Shown here one piece after another: positions 14,685 through 22,219 of a DNA stretch of 22,806 nt. Within the stretch, counting starts at the first letter, position 1; each line of letters opens with the position of its first letter. The translations under genes were made by a program, and so were the position numbers. The stretch covers positions 1 through 22,806 of the forward strand of contig JBGZSM010000003.1 of assembly GCA_041853585.1 (NCBI GenBank), read 5' to 3'. This DNA is from JAUNKE01 sp041853585 (GTDB taxonomy: Bacteria > Bacillota > Clostridia > Peptostreptococcales > Filifactoraceae). Below the pieces are notes generated by a model. The model searched no databases. It was not told where the DNA came from and saw only the letters and a program-made list of their open reading frames with translations.

Positions 14685-14879
14685 TTAGCCTCCACCGACA
14701 AATTGAACAATTTCCAAAATGTCTTCATCCGTCAAAATCGTCTTTTCAAAATCCGCCTTGCAAACAATCTCACCGTTTTTTTCCACAGCAATCTTATCGG
14801 TAGAAAAACCATGCCGCTTCAAAAATTGAATCAAATCGATTGACTGCTCAAGCGGAATCCATTTTCCATTTACTCTCAC
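14685..14879 (-). CDS. thiS: Sulfur carrier protein ThiS
   Basis: Ubiquitin-fold sulfur carrier of 64 residues for thiazole synthesis. The C-terminus is VQFVGGG, exposing the Gly-Gly that becomes a thiocarboxylate after ThiF. The start is GTG at 14879 (VRVNGKW), with GGAGG four bases upstream. The open frame runs 24 codons further, but that part is the riboswitch terminator and aptamer, not protein. It is the first gene of the operon, directly behind the riboswitch. Confidence 0.93.
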   Translation of the reverse strand: MRVNGKWIPLEQSIDLIQFLKRHGFSTDKIAVEKNGEIVCKADFEKTILTDEDILEIVQFVGGG

Positions 14880-14891
14880 TTTTCCTCCAAA

Positions 14892-14919
14892 CAAAAAAAC
14901 ATATCCTGCTGGATATGTT
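14892..14919 (-). terminator. Intrinsic terminator of the TPP riboswitch expression platform
   Basis: Minus strand stem AACATATCC / GGATATGTT (9 bp, loop AGCA) followed by a run of seven T. It lies between the TPP aptamer and the thiS ribosome binding site, so premature termination when TPP is bound is the expected control. Confidence 0.9.
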
Positions 14920-14924
14920 AAAAT

Positions 14925-15008
14925 CAAAATTCCTACGTTGGCATTATCCAAATCAGGTTATGGGTCGAAGCCGAACTTCCTCTCAGCCTATATCAATAAG
15001 CTCCCCGT
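14925..15008 (-). promoter_or_regulatory. TPP (THI-box) riboswitch aptamer
   Basis: Minus strand carries the conserved THI-box blocks in order: GGGGAGC at the 5' end, GGCTGAGAGGAAG (pyrimidine-binding CUGAGA), a GTTCGGCTTCGACCC hairpin region, then AACCTGATTTGGATAATGCC and AACGTAGGAA at the 3' end. It binds thiamine pyrophosphate and, with the following terminator, turns off thiSFGHE when TPP is sufficient. Boundaries are approximate. Confidence 0.96.
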
Positions 15009-15014
15009 GTTTAT

Positions 15015-15020
15015 ATTATA
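15015..15020 (-). promoter_or_regulatory. Probable -10 box of the thiSFGHE operon
   Basis: Perfect TATAAT on the minus strand, 9 bases before the GGGGAGC start of the riboswitch, so transcription would begin at the aptamer. No good -35 is visible at 16-18 bases (best ATTCCA, 18-base spacer). Confidence 0.5.
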
Positions 15021-15144
15021 GTACAGTTTTTCAAAAAATGGAATAGATATTTGAGCGATTGATAGCGATTGTCAGAATCAAAATACCTATTTCAAAACAA
15101 CCTATGCTTTTTTGAAAATTTATGTCAAAGTTTTACATTTATAC

Positions 15145-15172
15145 TTAACTAATTATATATTCGCGCCGAAAA
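15145..15172 (+). promoter_or_regulatory. Candidate sigma-28 (sigma-D) promoter of the first chemoreceptor gene
   Basis: TTAAC (15145-15149), a 15-base spacer, then GCCGAAAA (15165-15172). This is close to the sigma-28 consensus TAAA-N15-GCCGATAA with the right spacing, and it lies 57 bases before the chemoreceptor ATG. A nearly identical box precedes the second receptor copy. A weaker housekeeping-type alternative (TTTACA-N18-TATATT) overlaps it at about 15132-15161. Confidence 0.6.
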
Positions 15173-15228
15173 GTTACTTGTAATAGGATTACTATTCTAT
15201 AAAAAATATATAGTTTTGAGGAGTTATT

Positions 15229-16907
15229 ATGAAAAAAGCAATGAAACAATCTCAGTTGGTAACCATACTAAATTCAGTGTCTGTAGCACTATTAGTACTC
15301 TTAATAACATTTATTATTCTATATATGTTACAAGGATTTCGAGTCGACAATATCTTTAAAACCGGCCTTGAAATCACAATCAGCCAAAATCAATTTTTAA
15401 TCTCATCACGACTTTTAACGGAAGATGTAAGAGCGTTCTCTGCAACAGGTAACGAAAAGTATTACAGCTCCTATCAGGACGAAATCAACCACTCTAAGAA
15501 TCGCGAAAAAGCTATGGAGCGTATCATATCATCCGGCGCTACAAAAGAGGAGATCCATTTACTTGAGCTTATGTACGAAACCTCCGGTAAACTAGTTCCT
15601 TTCGAAACGAAGGCCTTCGAACTTGCCCGAAACAAACAATTTGTCGATGCACTCGAAATAGTCTATGGCGATGAATATGTTTCAAAAGTTGAATCCATCT
15701 ATGAAACTTCAGAACAATTAAAAAAACTCTTTGAACAACGCGAATCAGAAATCGTACATCAAGCAAATTTTTGGATGAATACATATCGAGTATTCATGAT
15801 ATAAGCGCAATTTTAGTTGCGATTATGCAATTTTTAAATATTTTTATTATCAAAAAGAAAATTATTCAACCAATTTTAATAGTAAAGGAACATTTACAAA
15901 AACTATCTTCAGGAAATTTAAGTGCACAAATCGCTCTTGAAGAAAATACCTCTGAAATCGGAGAATTGACAAGTGCTATTAACCATCACACGAATTCTCT
16001 CAAAAAATATATTCGCGATATTTCAGAAAAACTTCAACAAATCGGAGAGTGTAATTTAAACTTATCCGTTGATATTGATTACATCGGCGATTTTGTTCCA
16101 ATCAAAAACTCTATAACCCATATTGTAACTGCCCTCAATGAAACAATGATACAAATTGATGGTTCTGCTGATCAGGTAGAATCCGCTTCCGAGCAATCGT
16201 CTATCGGCGTACAATCCCTAGCACAAGGAGCAACAGAGCAGGCAAGCGCCATCGAGCAACTCTCCGCAACCATCGCTGAAATTTCAAACAGCATTCAAAA
16301 CAATGCTAAAGTCTCCAATGAAGCAAATGCTATGGCACATGACGCAAATGAAGAGATATCTATCGGGAACACCTATATGAAAGAAATGTCCGATGCCATG
16401 ATGCAAATTAGCGAAAGTTCTTCACAAATCAGTAAAATTATCAGTACAATTACCGACATAGCTTTTCAAACCAACATTCTCGCACTGAATGCTTCGGTTG
16501 AAGCGGCACGGGCAGGTGAAGCCGGTAAAGGATTTTCCGTAGTGGCTGATGAAGTACGAAATCTAGCCGAAAAATCTTCACAAGCGGCAACGATGACAAC
16601 CCAACTGATTGAAAATGCATTAAGCGCTGTCTCTATCGGTTCAGAAAAAGTGGAACAAACCGAAAAATCACTTCAAATCGTATCACAAAAAAACAATCTA
16701 CTTGCTGAGCTCATATACCAAATATCATCGACATCTCTTGAGCAATCTGAGCAAACAAGTCAAATCAGCATCGCCGTTCAACAAATTTCAGCAGTTGTTC
16801 ACAACGCATCCGCAACCACGGAAGAAAATGCCGCAACGACTGAAGAACTCCACCGACAGGCACAACTTTTAAAAGAACTTCTGGCAAAATTTAAGTTGAA
16901 ACAATAG
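15229..16907 (+). pseudogene. Methyl-accepting chemotaxis protein, interrupted by one frameshift
   Basis: Transmembrane chemoreceptor split into two frames: residues 1-191 (15229-15804) and the rest (to 16907). Repaired, it is about 559 residues, normal for the family. Order: short cytoplasmic N-terminus, TM1 (about 11-35), an external helical sensor of about 150 residues resembling a four-helix bundle, TM2, HAMP, then the signalling coiled coil with tip motif FQTNILALNASVEAARAG and a C-terminal KFKLKQ. The break lies at about 15796-15803: frame 1 reads VFMI then TAA, while the next frame continues ISAILVAIMQFLNIFII. Joining them restores a smooth TM2, so one base (probably an A) seems lost. 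ATG at 15229 has GAGGAG upstream. Either a recent pseudogene or a sequencing error. The downstream frame has its own TTG at 15771 but no membrane anchor logic of its own. Confidence 0.85.
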
Positions 16908-16973
16908 AAAGCAAAACAAACTTAAAAAAATTCCGAGTTCAGAACTTCCTTTGTTTGAGCCAAAACACAAATG

Positions 16974-17025
16974 AAAAATGACAAAGCAAATTCTATCTTA
17001 AAACAGAACTTGCTTTGTCATTTTT
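16974..17025 (+). terminator. Terminator after the first chemoreceptor
   Basis: Perfect 16-bp inverted repeat, AAAAATGACAAAGCAA (16974-16989) and TTGCTTTGTCATTTTT (17010-17025), with a 20-base loop. Its A- and T-rich flanks make it usable on both strands. It ends the first receptor transcript and separates it from the second copy. The remainder of 16908-17095 holds nothing else I can support. Confidence 0.85.
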
Positions 17026-17095
17026 ATTGATACAATTTTCCAAGAGACAAATATATTTTACTCACAAATAAACTTTTTAAAAAAGTAAAATCCTC

Positions 17096-17123
17096 TTAAC
17101 CATTGATTGCATTCGTCCGAAAA
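17096..17123 (+). promoter_or_regulatory. Candidate sigma-28 promoter of the second chemoreceptor copy
   Basis: TTAAC (17096-17100), exactly 15 bases, then TCCGAAAA (17116-17123). It matches the box ahead of the first receptor in both halves and spacing, differing by one base in the -10 part (T for G). It lies 38 bases before the lost start codon. Retention of this pattern in two copies supports it as a real promoter element. Confidence 0.55.
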
Positions 17124-17161
17124 ATAGATGTAAATTCTCAACATAAAATCAAGGAGTACTT

Positions 17162-18393
17162 ATAAAAAAACAATTAGTCAATCAAAGTTAATCAATTTCC
17201 TCAACGGAACATCCATCACTTTAATGCTCTTGTTAATTCTATTCATATTCTTGTATATGTTCCAAGGTTTCAAACTGAACGGCATCTCCCTTACAAGAAT
17301 AAAACATACAAAAGGTCAAGATGACTTTTTATATTCATCCTTATACTTATCCGAACAAACGAGAGCATATTCTACAACTTAGAATCGGACAGCTCGGAAA
17401 TCCGTCAATTGGTTTACTCAATATTGCAGTTGAAAGTTGAGCTTAAAAAATATATTTCGGATATCCAAACAATCTTCGTAAAATTGGAGATGGTAATCTA
17501 GCCATCACACTTGACATTGATTATATCGGAGACTTTATCCCAATCAACAATCTATCAGCGATATCTTAGACTCTATAAACCAAACCATGCGCAAAATTGA
17601 CAATGTCGCATATTAAGTTGCTGTCGGTTCAGAACAAACTTCAGCCGGAGTTCAGTCACTTTCACAAGGAACTACCGAGCAGGCAAGCGCTATTGAAAAA
17701 TTATCCGCTACAATTATTGAAATCGCCAACCGAATTCAAGAAAATGCACATACTTCAAAAAAAGCAACCCAAATGGCAACCGAAACAGGTTCTCGTTTGG
17801 AAACCGGAATCGAATATATGAAAGAAATGTCTGATGCTATGGTAGAAATTTCGAATGCATCATCTGAAACAGGAAAAATCATCAACACAATCAATGATGT
17901 CGCATTTCAAACCAACATTCTCGCACTTAATGCCGCTGTCGAAGCCGCACGAGCAGGAAATACCGGCAAAGGATTTGCCGTCGTAGCCGATGAAGTTCGA
18001 AACCTCGCTGCAAAATCAGCAGAGGCTTCTACGACAACTACCTTACTGATTGAAAACGCACTGAATACAGTTGCAAGAGGAATCGAAAAAGTCACAAAAA
18101 CCGAAGATGCGATTCACTTAGTATCTGAGCGCGCAAACAACCTCAACAATTTAATGTCACAACTTTCATTGTCCAGTCAAGAGCAGGCAAATCAAATTAA
18201 TCAAATCAGTATTGGTATACAACAAATCTCATCGGTTGTGCAAACTACATCGTTTTTATTTGCTCTCAACAAAGAGAACCATTTTATTCTTAGATTGACA
18301 AATTATCAAGTAAACCCCATAAAAGCAATCGGAAATCTATTTCTACAAAACAAGTCCTGTTTCTTTATGTATAAAAAGCACATTATAAAATAG
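17162..18393 (+). pseudogene. Decayed second methyl-accepting chemotaxis protein
   Basis: Paralogue of the receptor just upstream, clearly inactivated. After AAGGAG the start codon is ATA (17162) instead of ATG. A stop occurs at 17189 with a frameshift into the TM1 segment (KLINFLNG ... ILFIFLYMFQGF). Homology runs to the TRAYSTT segment and then jumps at about 17380 to the HAMP-linked SSEI motif, so roughly 490 bases covering the sensor, TM2 and part of HAMP are missing. Further breaks follow near 17480 and 17550, and a stop TAA at 17614. From 17617 the signalling domain is open (tip motif FQTNILALNAAVEAARAG), but similarity ends at about 18249 (QQISSVVQTT), and the last 48 residues are unrelated to the receptor C-terminus. 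Nucleotide similarity to the first copy indicates tandem duplication followed by decay. Confidence 0.9.
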
Positions 18394-18417
18394 AAAAGGA
18401 TGCTCTCGCATCCTTTT
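18394..18417 (-). terminator. Terminator of the ferredoxin gene
   Basis: 10-bp stem AAAAGGATGC / GCATCCTTTT with a 4-base loop, ending in TTTTCTATTTT on the minus strand, 8 bases after the ferredoxin stop. On the plus strand it directly follows the last stop of the chemoreceptor remnant and could work in both directions. Confidence 0.85.
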
Positions 18418-18425
18418 AAGTATCA

Positions 18426-18596
18426 TTACTCCGGTTGAGGTGCATCTACTGGACAAACCGCTGCACAAGCTCCACAATCAATACAAGCATCTGCATTGAT
18501 AACATACTTGTCATCTCCAGGTGAAATTGCACTTACAGGACACTCGCTCTCGCAAGCTCCGCAACTGATACATGCATCATGAATTTTATAAGCCAT
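18426..18596 (-). CDS. 2[4Fe-4S] ferredoxin
   Basis: A 56-residue low-potential electron carrier of the clostridial type, cytoplasmic. Two CxxCxxCxxxCP cluster motifs are present: CISCGACESECP (9-20) and CIDCGACAAVCP (38-49), separated by SPGDDKYVINADA. Length and motif spacing match classical clostridial ferredoxins of 55-56 residues. ATG at 18596 has GGAGG eight bases upstream. It has its own promoter and terminator, so it is a single-gene unit divergent from gluD. In an amino-acid fermenter it would carry electrons between oxidoreductases such as 2-oxoacid oxidoreductases, hydrogenase or Rnf; the specific partners are not visible here. Confidence 0.96.
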   Translation of the reverse strand: MAYKIHDACISCGACESECPVSAISPGDDKYVINADACIDCGACAAVCPVDAPQPE

Positions 18597-18628
18597 AGTT
18601 AATACCTCCTACTCATAACTTTAAATGA

Positions 18629-18657
18629 ATTATATCAAATAGAATTGCATCTGTAAA
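18629..18657 (-). promoter_or_regulatory. Promoter of the ferredoxin gene
   Basis: Minus strand -35 TTTACA (18652-18657), 17-base spacer, perfect -10 TATAAT (18629-18634) with TG one base upstream. It starts about 33 bases before the ATG. A very strong housekeeping promoter, consistent with abundant ferredoxin. Confidence 0.85.
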
Positions 18658-18693
18658 CAGTTTTCGCAAAAATATTTTAAAGTTTTTTGTGTG

Positions 18694-18715
18694 AGTTAGT
18701 TAATATGAACTAACT
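18694..18715. promoter_or_regulatory. Palindrome between the divergent ferredoxin and gluD promoters
   Basis: AGTTAGTT (18694-18701), 6-base spacer, AACTAACT (18708-18715): a perfect 8-bp inverted repeat with a dimer-operator shape. It lies 36 bases upstream of the ferredoxin -35 and 88 bases upstream of the gluD -35, so it is placed like an activator site for fdx or a shared site. No cognate regulator is in the window. A short GC-containing repeat AACGC / GCGTT at about 18730-18750 lies next to it. Confidence 0.45.
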
Positions 18716-18803
18716 GTTTCCAAGCTTTTAACGCTTTTTGTTTTTGCGTTTTCTAATTTATTGTAAGCTTAATAAACTGATTATTTTCATTTCAAAAAAG
18801 TGG

Positions 18804-18832
18804 TTGAACTTCTTTGCGTTATGGTCTATAAT
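18804..18832 (+). promoter_or_regulatory. Promoter of gluD
   Basis: -35 TTGAAC (18804-18809), 17-base spacer, perfect -10 TATAAT (18827-18832), about 52 bases ahead of the gluD ATG. Confidence 0.8.
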
Positions 18833-18884
18833 CTAAATAGGAAAATGTATTCCAAAATTTAGTAAAAATGCAAGGAGTGTAAAG

Positions 18885-20141
18885 ATGGAAGTAAAAAATG
18901 TAAAAGAATCATTAAACCCATTTGAGATTGCTCAAAGACAGGTAAAAAATGCTTGTGACAAGCTCGGTGCAGATCCGGCAGTGTACGAAATACTTAAAAA
19001 CCCTATGAGAGTTCATGAAGTTTCCTTCCCCGTAAAATTGGATGATGGAACTGTTAAAACTTTTACCGGATACCGTTCACAACACAACAACGCTTGCGGA
19101 CCATACAAAGGCGGAATCCGATTCCATCCGGCAGTAAATTTGGATGAAGTAAAGGCGCTTTCTACTTGGATGACATTCAAATGTTCCGTAACCGGTGTTC
19201 CATACGGCGGTGGAAAAGGTGGACTTGCAATTGACCCGAATGATTATTCCAAGCGCGAATTGGAAGCAATCTCAAGAGGATTTGCTGCTGCAATGGCTCC
19301 ATTTATCGGAGAGAAAGTTGATATTCCGGCTCCGGATGTAAATACAAATGGACAAATCATGGCTTGGATGGTTGATGAATATGAAAAAGTAACCGGACAA
19401 TATGCTCCTGGTGTATTTACCGGAAAACCTGTTGAGTTTGGTGGTTCTCTAGCAAGAACTGAAGCAACCGGATATGGCGTTGCTATTATGGCAAAAGCTG
19501 CACTTGAAAGATTAAATATTGATTTTAAAGGTGCTACCATAGCTGTTCAAGGATTTGGAAATGTAGGTAGCTATACTGCACTTTACGCACACAGATTAGG
19601 AGCAAAAGTAGTCGCAGTTTCCGATATCAATGTTTCAATTTATAACGAAAACGGAATCGATATCGAAAAAATGTTTGTAGACCCTGTTCGTCCAGTTGCA
19701 AACAATGGATACGGAAAAGAAATCACAAAAGAAGAATTCTTTGCACTTAAAGTTGATGCAATTCTTCCTTGTGCTCTTGAAAACCAAATTACTTCTGCAA
19801 ATGCCGGAACAATCGTAGCGAAAGTTGTTTGCGAAGGAGCAAATGGACCTACAACTCCTGAAGCTGACGAAATTCTTGCTAAAAACGGCGTACTTCTTAT
19901 CCCGGACATCCTTGCAAACTCCGGTGGTGTTACAGTTTCTTATTTTGAATGGGTACAAAACCTACAAAGATTCAGCTGGTCATTCGAAGATGTGCAAAAG
20001 AAACAAGAAGATTTGATGTATAAAGCATTTGATGATATCTGGAACTTGATGCATGAATTCAAAGTAGATATGAGAACTGCAGCATACATGATGTCAATTA
20101 GAAGAATCCAAGTAGCAATGAAACTAAGAGGTTGGTACTAA
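18885..20141 (+). CDS. gluD: NAD-type glutamate dehydrogenase
   Basis: Hexameric cytoplasmic enzyme interconverting glutamate and 2-oxoglutarate plus ammonia. It has 418 residues. The substrate-binding and catalytic residues are present: K75 (GPYKGGIRFHP), K99 (TFKCS), K111 (PYGGGKGG) and D151 (PAPDVNTNGQ). The Rossmann domain has GFGNVGS (223-229), and an acidic residue after the second strand (VAVSD, D247) favours NAD over NADP. CEGANGPTTPEAD and the C-terminal MKLRGWY are also present. Overall it is close to the clostridial catabolic GluD. ATG at 18885 with GGAG seven bases upstream; own promoter and a terminator hairpin. In amino-acid fermenters it feeds glutamate oxidation, and it is often an abundant protein. 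Confidence 0.97.
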   Translation: MEVKNVKESLNPFEIAQRQVKNACDKLGADPAVYEILKNPMRVHEVSFPVKLDDGTVKTFTGYRSQHNNACGPYKGGIRFHPAVNLDEVKALSTWMTFKCSVTGVPYGGGKGGLAIDPNDYSKRELEAISRGFAAAMAPFIGEKVDIPAPDVNTNGQIMAWMVDEYEKVTGQYAPGVFTGKPVEFGGSLARTEATGYGVAIMAKAALERLNIDFKGATIAVQGFGNVGSYTALYAHRLGAKVVAVSDINVSIYNENGIDIEKMFVDPVRPVANNGYGKEITKEEFFALKVDAILPCALENQITSANAGTIVAKVVCEGANGPTTPEADEILAKNGVLLIPDILANSGGVTVSYFEWVQNLQRFSWSFEDVQKKQEDLMYKAFDDIWNLMHEFKVDMRTAAYMMSIRRIQVAMKLRGWY

Positions 20142-20201
20142 AATAGATTTTTCATTCTAATAAATTGACAATATGTAGAGTAACTGAATATAAAACGAAT
20201 C

Positions 20202-20228
20202 AAGACCGCCGGCTAAGCCGGCGGTCTT
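20202..20228 (+). terminator. GC-rich terminator after gluD
   Basis: Perfect 12-bp stem AAGACCGCCGGC / GCCGGCGGTCTT around a 3-base loop (TAA), followed by TTTG rather than a long T-run. It lies 60 bases after the gluD stop. The stem is strikingly GC-rich for this AT-rich sequence. A short minus-strand open frame across it (20157-20351) is an artefact of the hairpin. Confidence 0.8.
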
Positions 20229-20818
20229 TGTTGTATAAATAAAATTCAACTGTCTAAAAAGCATGTACATTTTTCTTTTGCTTAAGCTCTTTAGACTCTC
20301 TTTAATTATTATTTCGTGCTCTACAAAAGAAATTTGGTAATTTCCGGTCAATCTGTTGGACTATTCTTGAGCTGAATTATTTCTAGTGTTTATAAAGCTC
20401 AAACTCATAAAAATTATTATTTTTTGCCGTTGAGAAAGTCTAATCTTCAAAAAAAACGGAACCACATAGCAGGCAGCTTTTTCTCTGCTCAATAGTTCCG
20501 TTTCAATATCATCCAGCTCTGTTTCCATCAAGAATCCTATTTTGCACGAAGTTATTTCATTTCTTTAGGCTATCATTTTCATAAACATAACAAATCCATC
20601 ACCTTAAGCAATGAAACAGGATAAAATTTTTCTCTTCATTGAACGAAATAAAAAATCTCACTTCACAAGATAAGTCTTTGAATACATAAGCTGGAGAAAA
20701 TTATCTTCCTACTATCAATCGTATTGGTACAATCTACTAAAGTTTTTATTCTATCTTGTATCTTTCAGATTACTGAAATGGATATAAAACTTTATTTCCA
20801 ACATCGGGTGGAATTAAT
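20229..20818. other. Long intergenic stretch between gluD and the AGCS symporter
   Basis: About 590 bases without a gene I can support. It holds a 7-bp inverted repeat TTGAGCT / AGCTCAA (20367-20373, 20396-20402) and the nested terminator hairpin at 20449-20503. The longest plausible small frame is on the minus strand (20361-20528, 55 codons, METELDD...), but it runs through the terminator and is not called. The 315 bases between the symporter stop and that terminator may be a long 3' untranslated region or the remains of a lost gene. Confidence 0.5.
20449..20503 (-). terminator. Nested-stem intrinsic terminator, probably of the AGCS symporter
   Basis: Minus strand outer stem AAACGGAAC / GTTCCGTTT (20495-20503 with 20454-20462), an inner stem AGCAG / CTGCT (20485-20489 with 20468-20472), then a run of eight T. 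It is the first strong terminator downstream of the symporter gene, 316 bases after its stop, so that transcript appears to have an unusually long tail. Confidence 0.75.
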
Positions 20819-22219
20819 CTATTGGCTTTTTTCCCTATCTGCCATATAGTATTTGCCCGGTGTATTGAAAAATTCCTTGGTCAGCATGCGTACTTTTCCG
20901 GCAAGAAGTATTACCGCAATCATATTCGGAATAATAATCAAAGCCAAAAATACATCCGTAATATCATACAAAGCTTTCAGATCATTTGCCAATCCTCCTG
21001 CAATTGCTACAACATACACATACTTCCAATATCTAGCAAACTTTCCTCCAAACAAAAACTCCGCTTGTTTTTCTCCATAAAAAACAACTACAATAATTGT
21101 TGAAAGCACAAACATAAATACGCAAATCGTCACCAGAGCATCTCCCGCTTGGCCAAAAACATTGCTAAATGCTAATGAAGGCATAGATGCAGCTTTCTCC
21201 GGTTGAACTTCCGTCCAAACACCTGAGCAGAGAACGGCAAAAGCAGTGACGGAGCACACGATAAGAGTATCAACAACAACTTCAAAAATTGCCCACAATC
21301 CTTGTCGAACCGGATGATCAACCGTTGCAGTAGAGTGCGCCATTGGAGCAGTCCCCATTCCGGCTTCATTGGAATATACTCCACGAGCTGCTCCCCATCG
21401 TAATGCTTCCTTGATAGTAGCTCCTAAAAAAGCACCGGTTGCCGCTCTACCGTTAAACGCATTTGCAAAAATACTTACAAATGCCCCCGGAAGATTTTTT
21501 ATATTCAACACAATAACAACAAAAGCGGCAACAAGATAAATTCCCGCCATAAAAGGAACCATCATGTCCGTAACTTTTGCAATACGCTTGAACCCTCCGG
21601 CAACAACTAGTGCTACCAGAACAATAATTGATACAGCCGTAACAACTCGAGGTAAACCTAAAGTTTCCGCATTTTGAATGGCAGATGCGGATTGAGTGGC
21701 AATTGACGGTATTAGCTCAATCATTAAAATGAAAGCAAACCAAAGACCAAAGAAGCTACCGATCTTCGCCAATCCAATTTCAGCTAAGCCTTTCGAACAA
21801 TAATAGAATGGACCTCCAATGTATCCGCCGGTAGAACTTTTTTCTCGATATTTTAAACCGAGAACTATTTCAACATACTTGGTAGCACAACCTAAAATTG
21901 CTAAAACCCACATCCAAAATACTGCGCCCGGCCCGCCATATGCAATTGCAACAGGAACTCCTACGATATTTGACGCCCCGATACTGGAAGCCAAAGCCGC
22001 TACTGCTGCTGAAAATGGCGAAACAGCATTTGGGTCATCCGAATCCGCTTTCGAAAACATCTTTCCGAAAGTCTGCTTACAGATATAAGGAAACTTGGTA
22101 ATTTGCAAAGCACTAATTTGAAAAGTACACCAAATTCCTCCTCCACCAATTAAAATCAAAATTGGTGGCCCCCAAAACCAAGCTGCAAAACGAACAAAAT
22201 AATTAACAATTGTTTCCAT
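20819..22219 (-). CDS. Sodium:alanine/glycine symporter (AGCS family)
   Basis: Inner-membrane transporter that takes up alanine or glycine with Na+ (or H+). It has 466 residues with about 10-11 membrane segments. Family signatures: SPFSAAVAALASSIGASNIVGV (68-89; the usual GTGN turn reads GASN), GGPFYYCSKGL (135-145), and NEAGMGTAPMAHSTA followed by DHPVRQGLWAIFEV. ATG at 22219 has GGAGGGG three to four bases upstream. It is a single-gene unit: no neighbour on the same strand within 440 bases except the tRNAs, which have their own terminator. The substrate cannot be set between Ala and Gly from sequence alone. It fits an amino-acid-fermenting lifestyle with gluD and ferredoxin nearby. Confidence 0.93.
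   Translation of the reverse strand: METIVNYFVRFAAWFWGPPILILIGGGGIWCTFQISALQITKFPYICKQTFGKMFSKADSDDPNAVSPFSAAVAALASSIGASNIVGVPVAIAYGGPGAVFWMWVLAILGCATKYVEIVLGLKYREKSSTGGYIGGPFYYCSKGLAEIGLAKIGSFFGLWFAFILMIELIPSIATQSASAIQNAETLGLPRVVTAVSIIVLVALVVAGGFKRIAKVTDMMVPFMAGIYLVAAFVVIVLNIKNLPGAFVSIFANAFNGRAATGAFLGATIKEALRWGAARGVYSNEAGMGTAPMAHSTATVDHPVRQGLWAIFEVVVDTLIVCSVTAFAVLCSGVWTEVQPEKAASMPSLAFSNVFGQAGDALVTICVFMFVLSTIIVVVFYGEKQAEFLFGGKFARYWKYVYVVAIAGGLANDLKALYDITDVFLALIIIPNMIAVILLAGKVRMLTKEFFNTPGKYYMADREKSQ

Noticed and set aside
14880..14951. 24-codon N-terminal extension of ThiS
   Set aside because: It lies in the riboswitch terminator and aptamer 3' end. The GTG at 14879 has a good ribosome binding site and gives a normal-length ThiS.
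15771..16907. Soluble receptor-like gene starting at TTG 15771
   Set aside because: This is the downstream frame of the frameshifted chemoreceptor. The start has no ribosome binding site, and joining with the upstream frame restores a normal receptor.
20157..20351. 64-codon minus-strand frame downstream of gluD
   Set aside because: It runs through the gluD terminator hairpin, and the encoded sequence has no recognisable features.
20361..20528. 55-codon minus-strand frame METELDDIETELL...
   Set aside because: Weak AGGA site upstream and plausible composition, but it reads through a strong intrinsic terminator and no family is recognised. Kept only as an observation.
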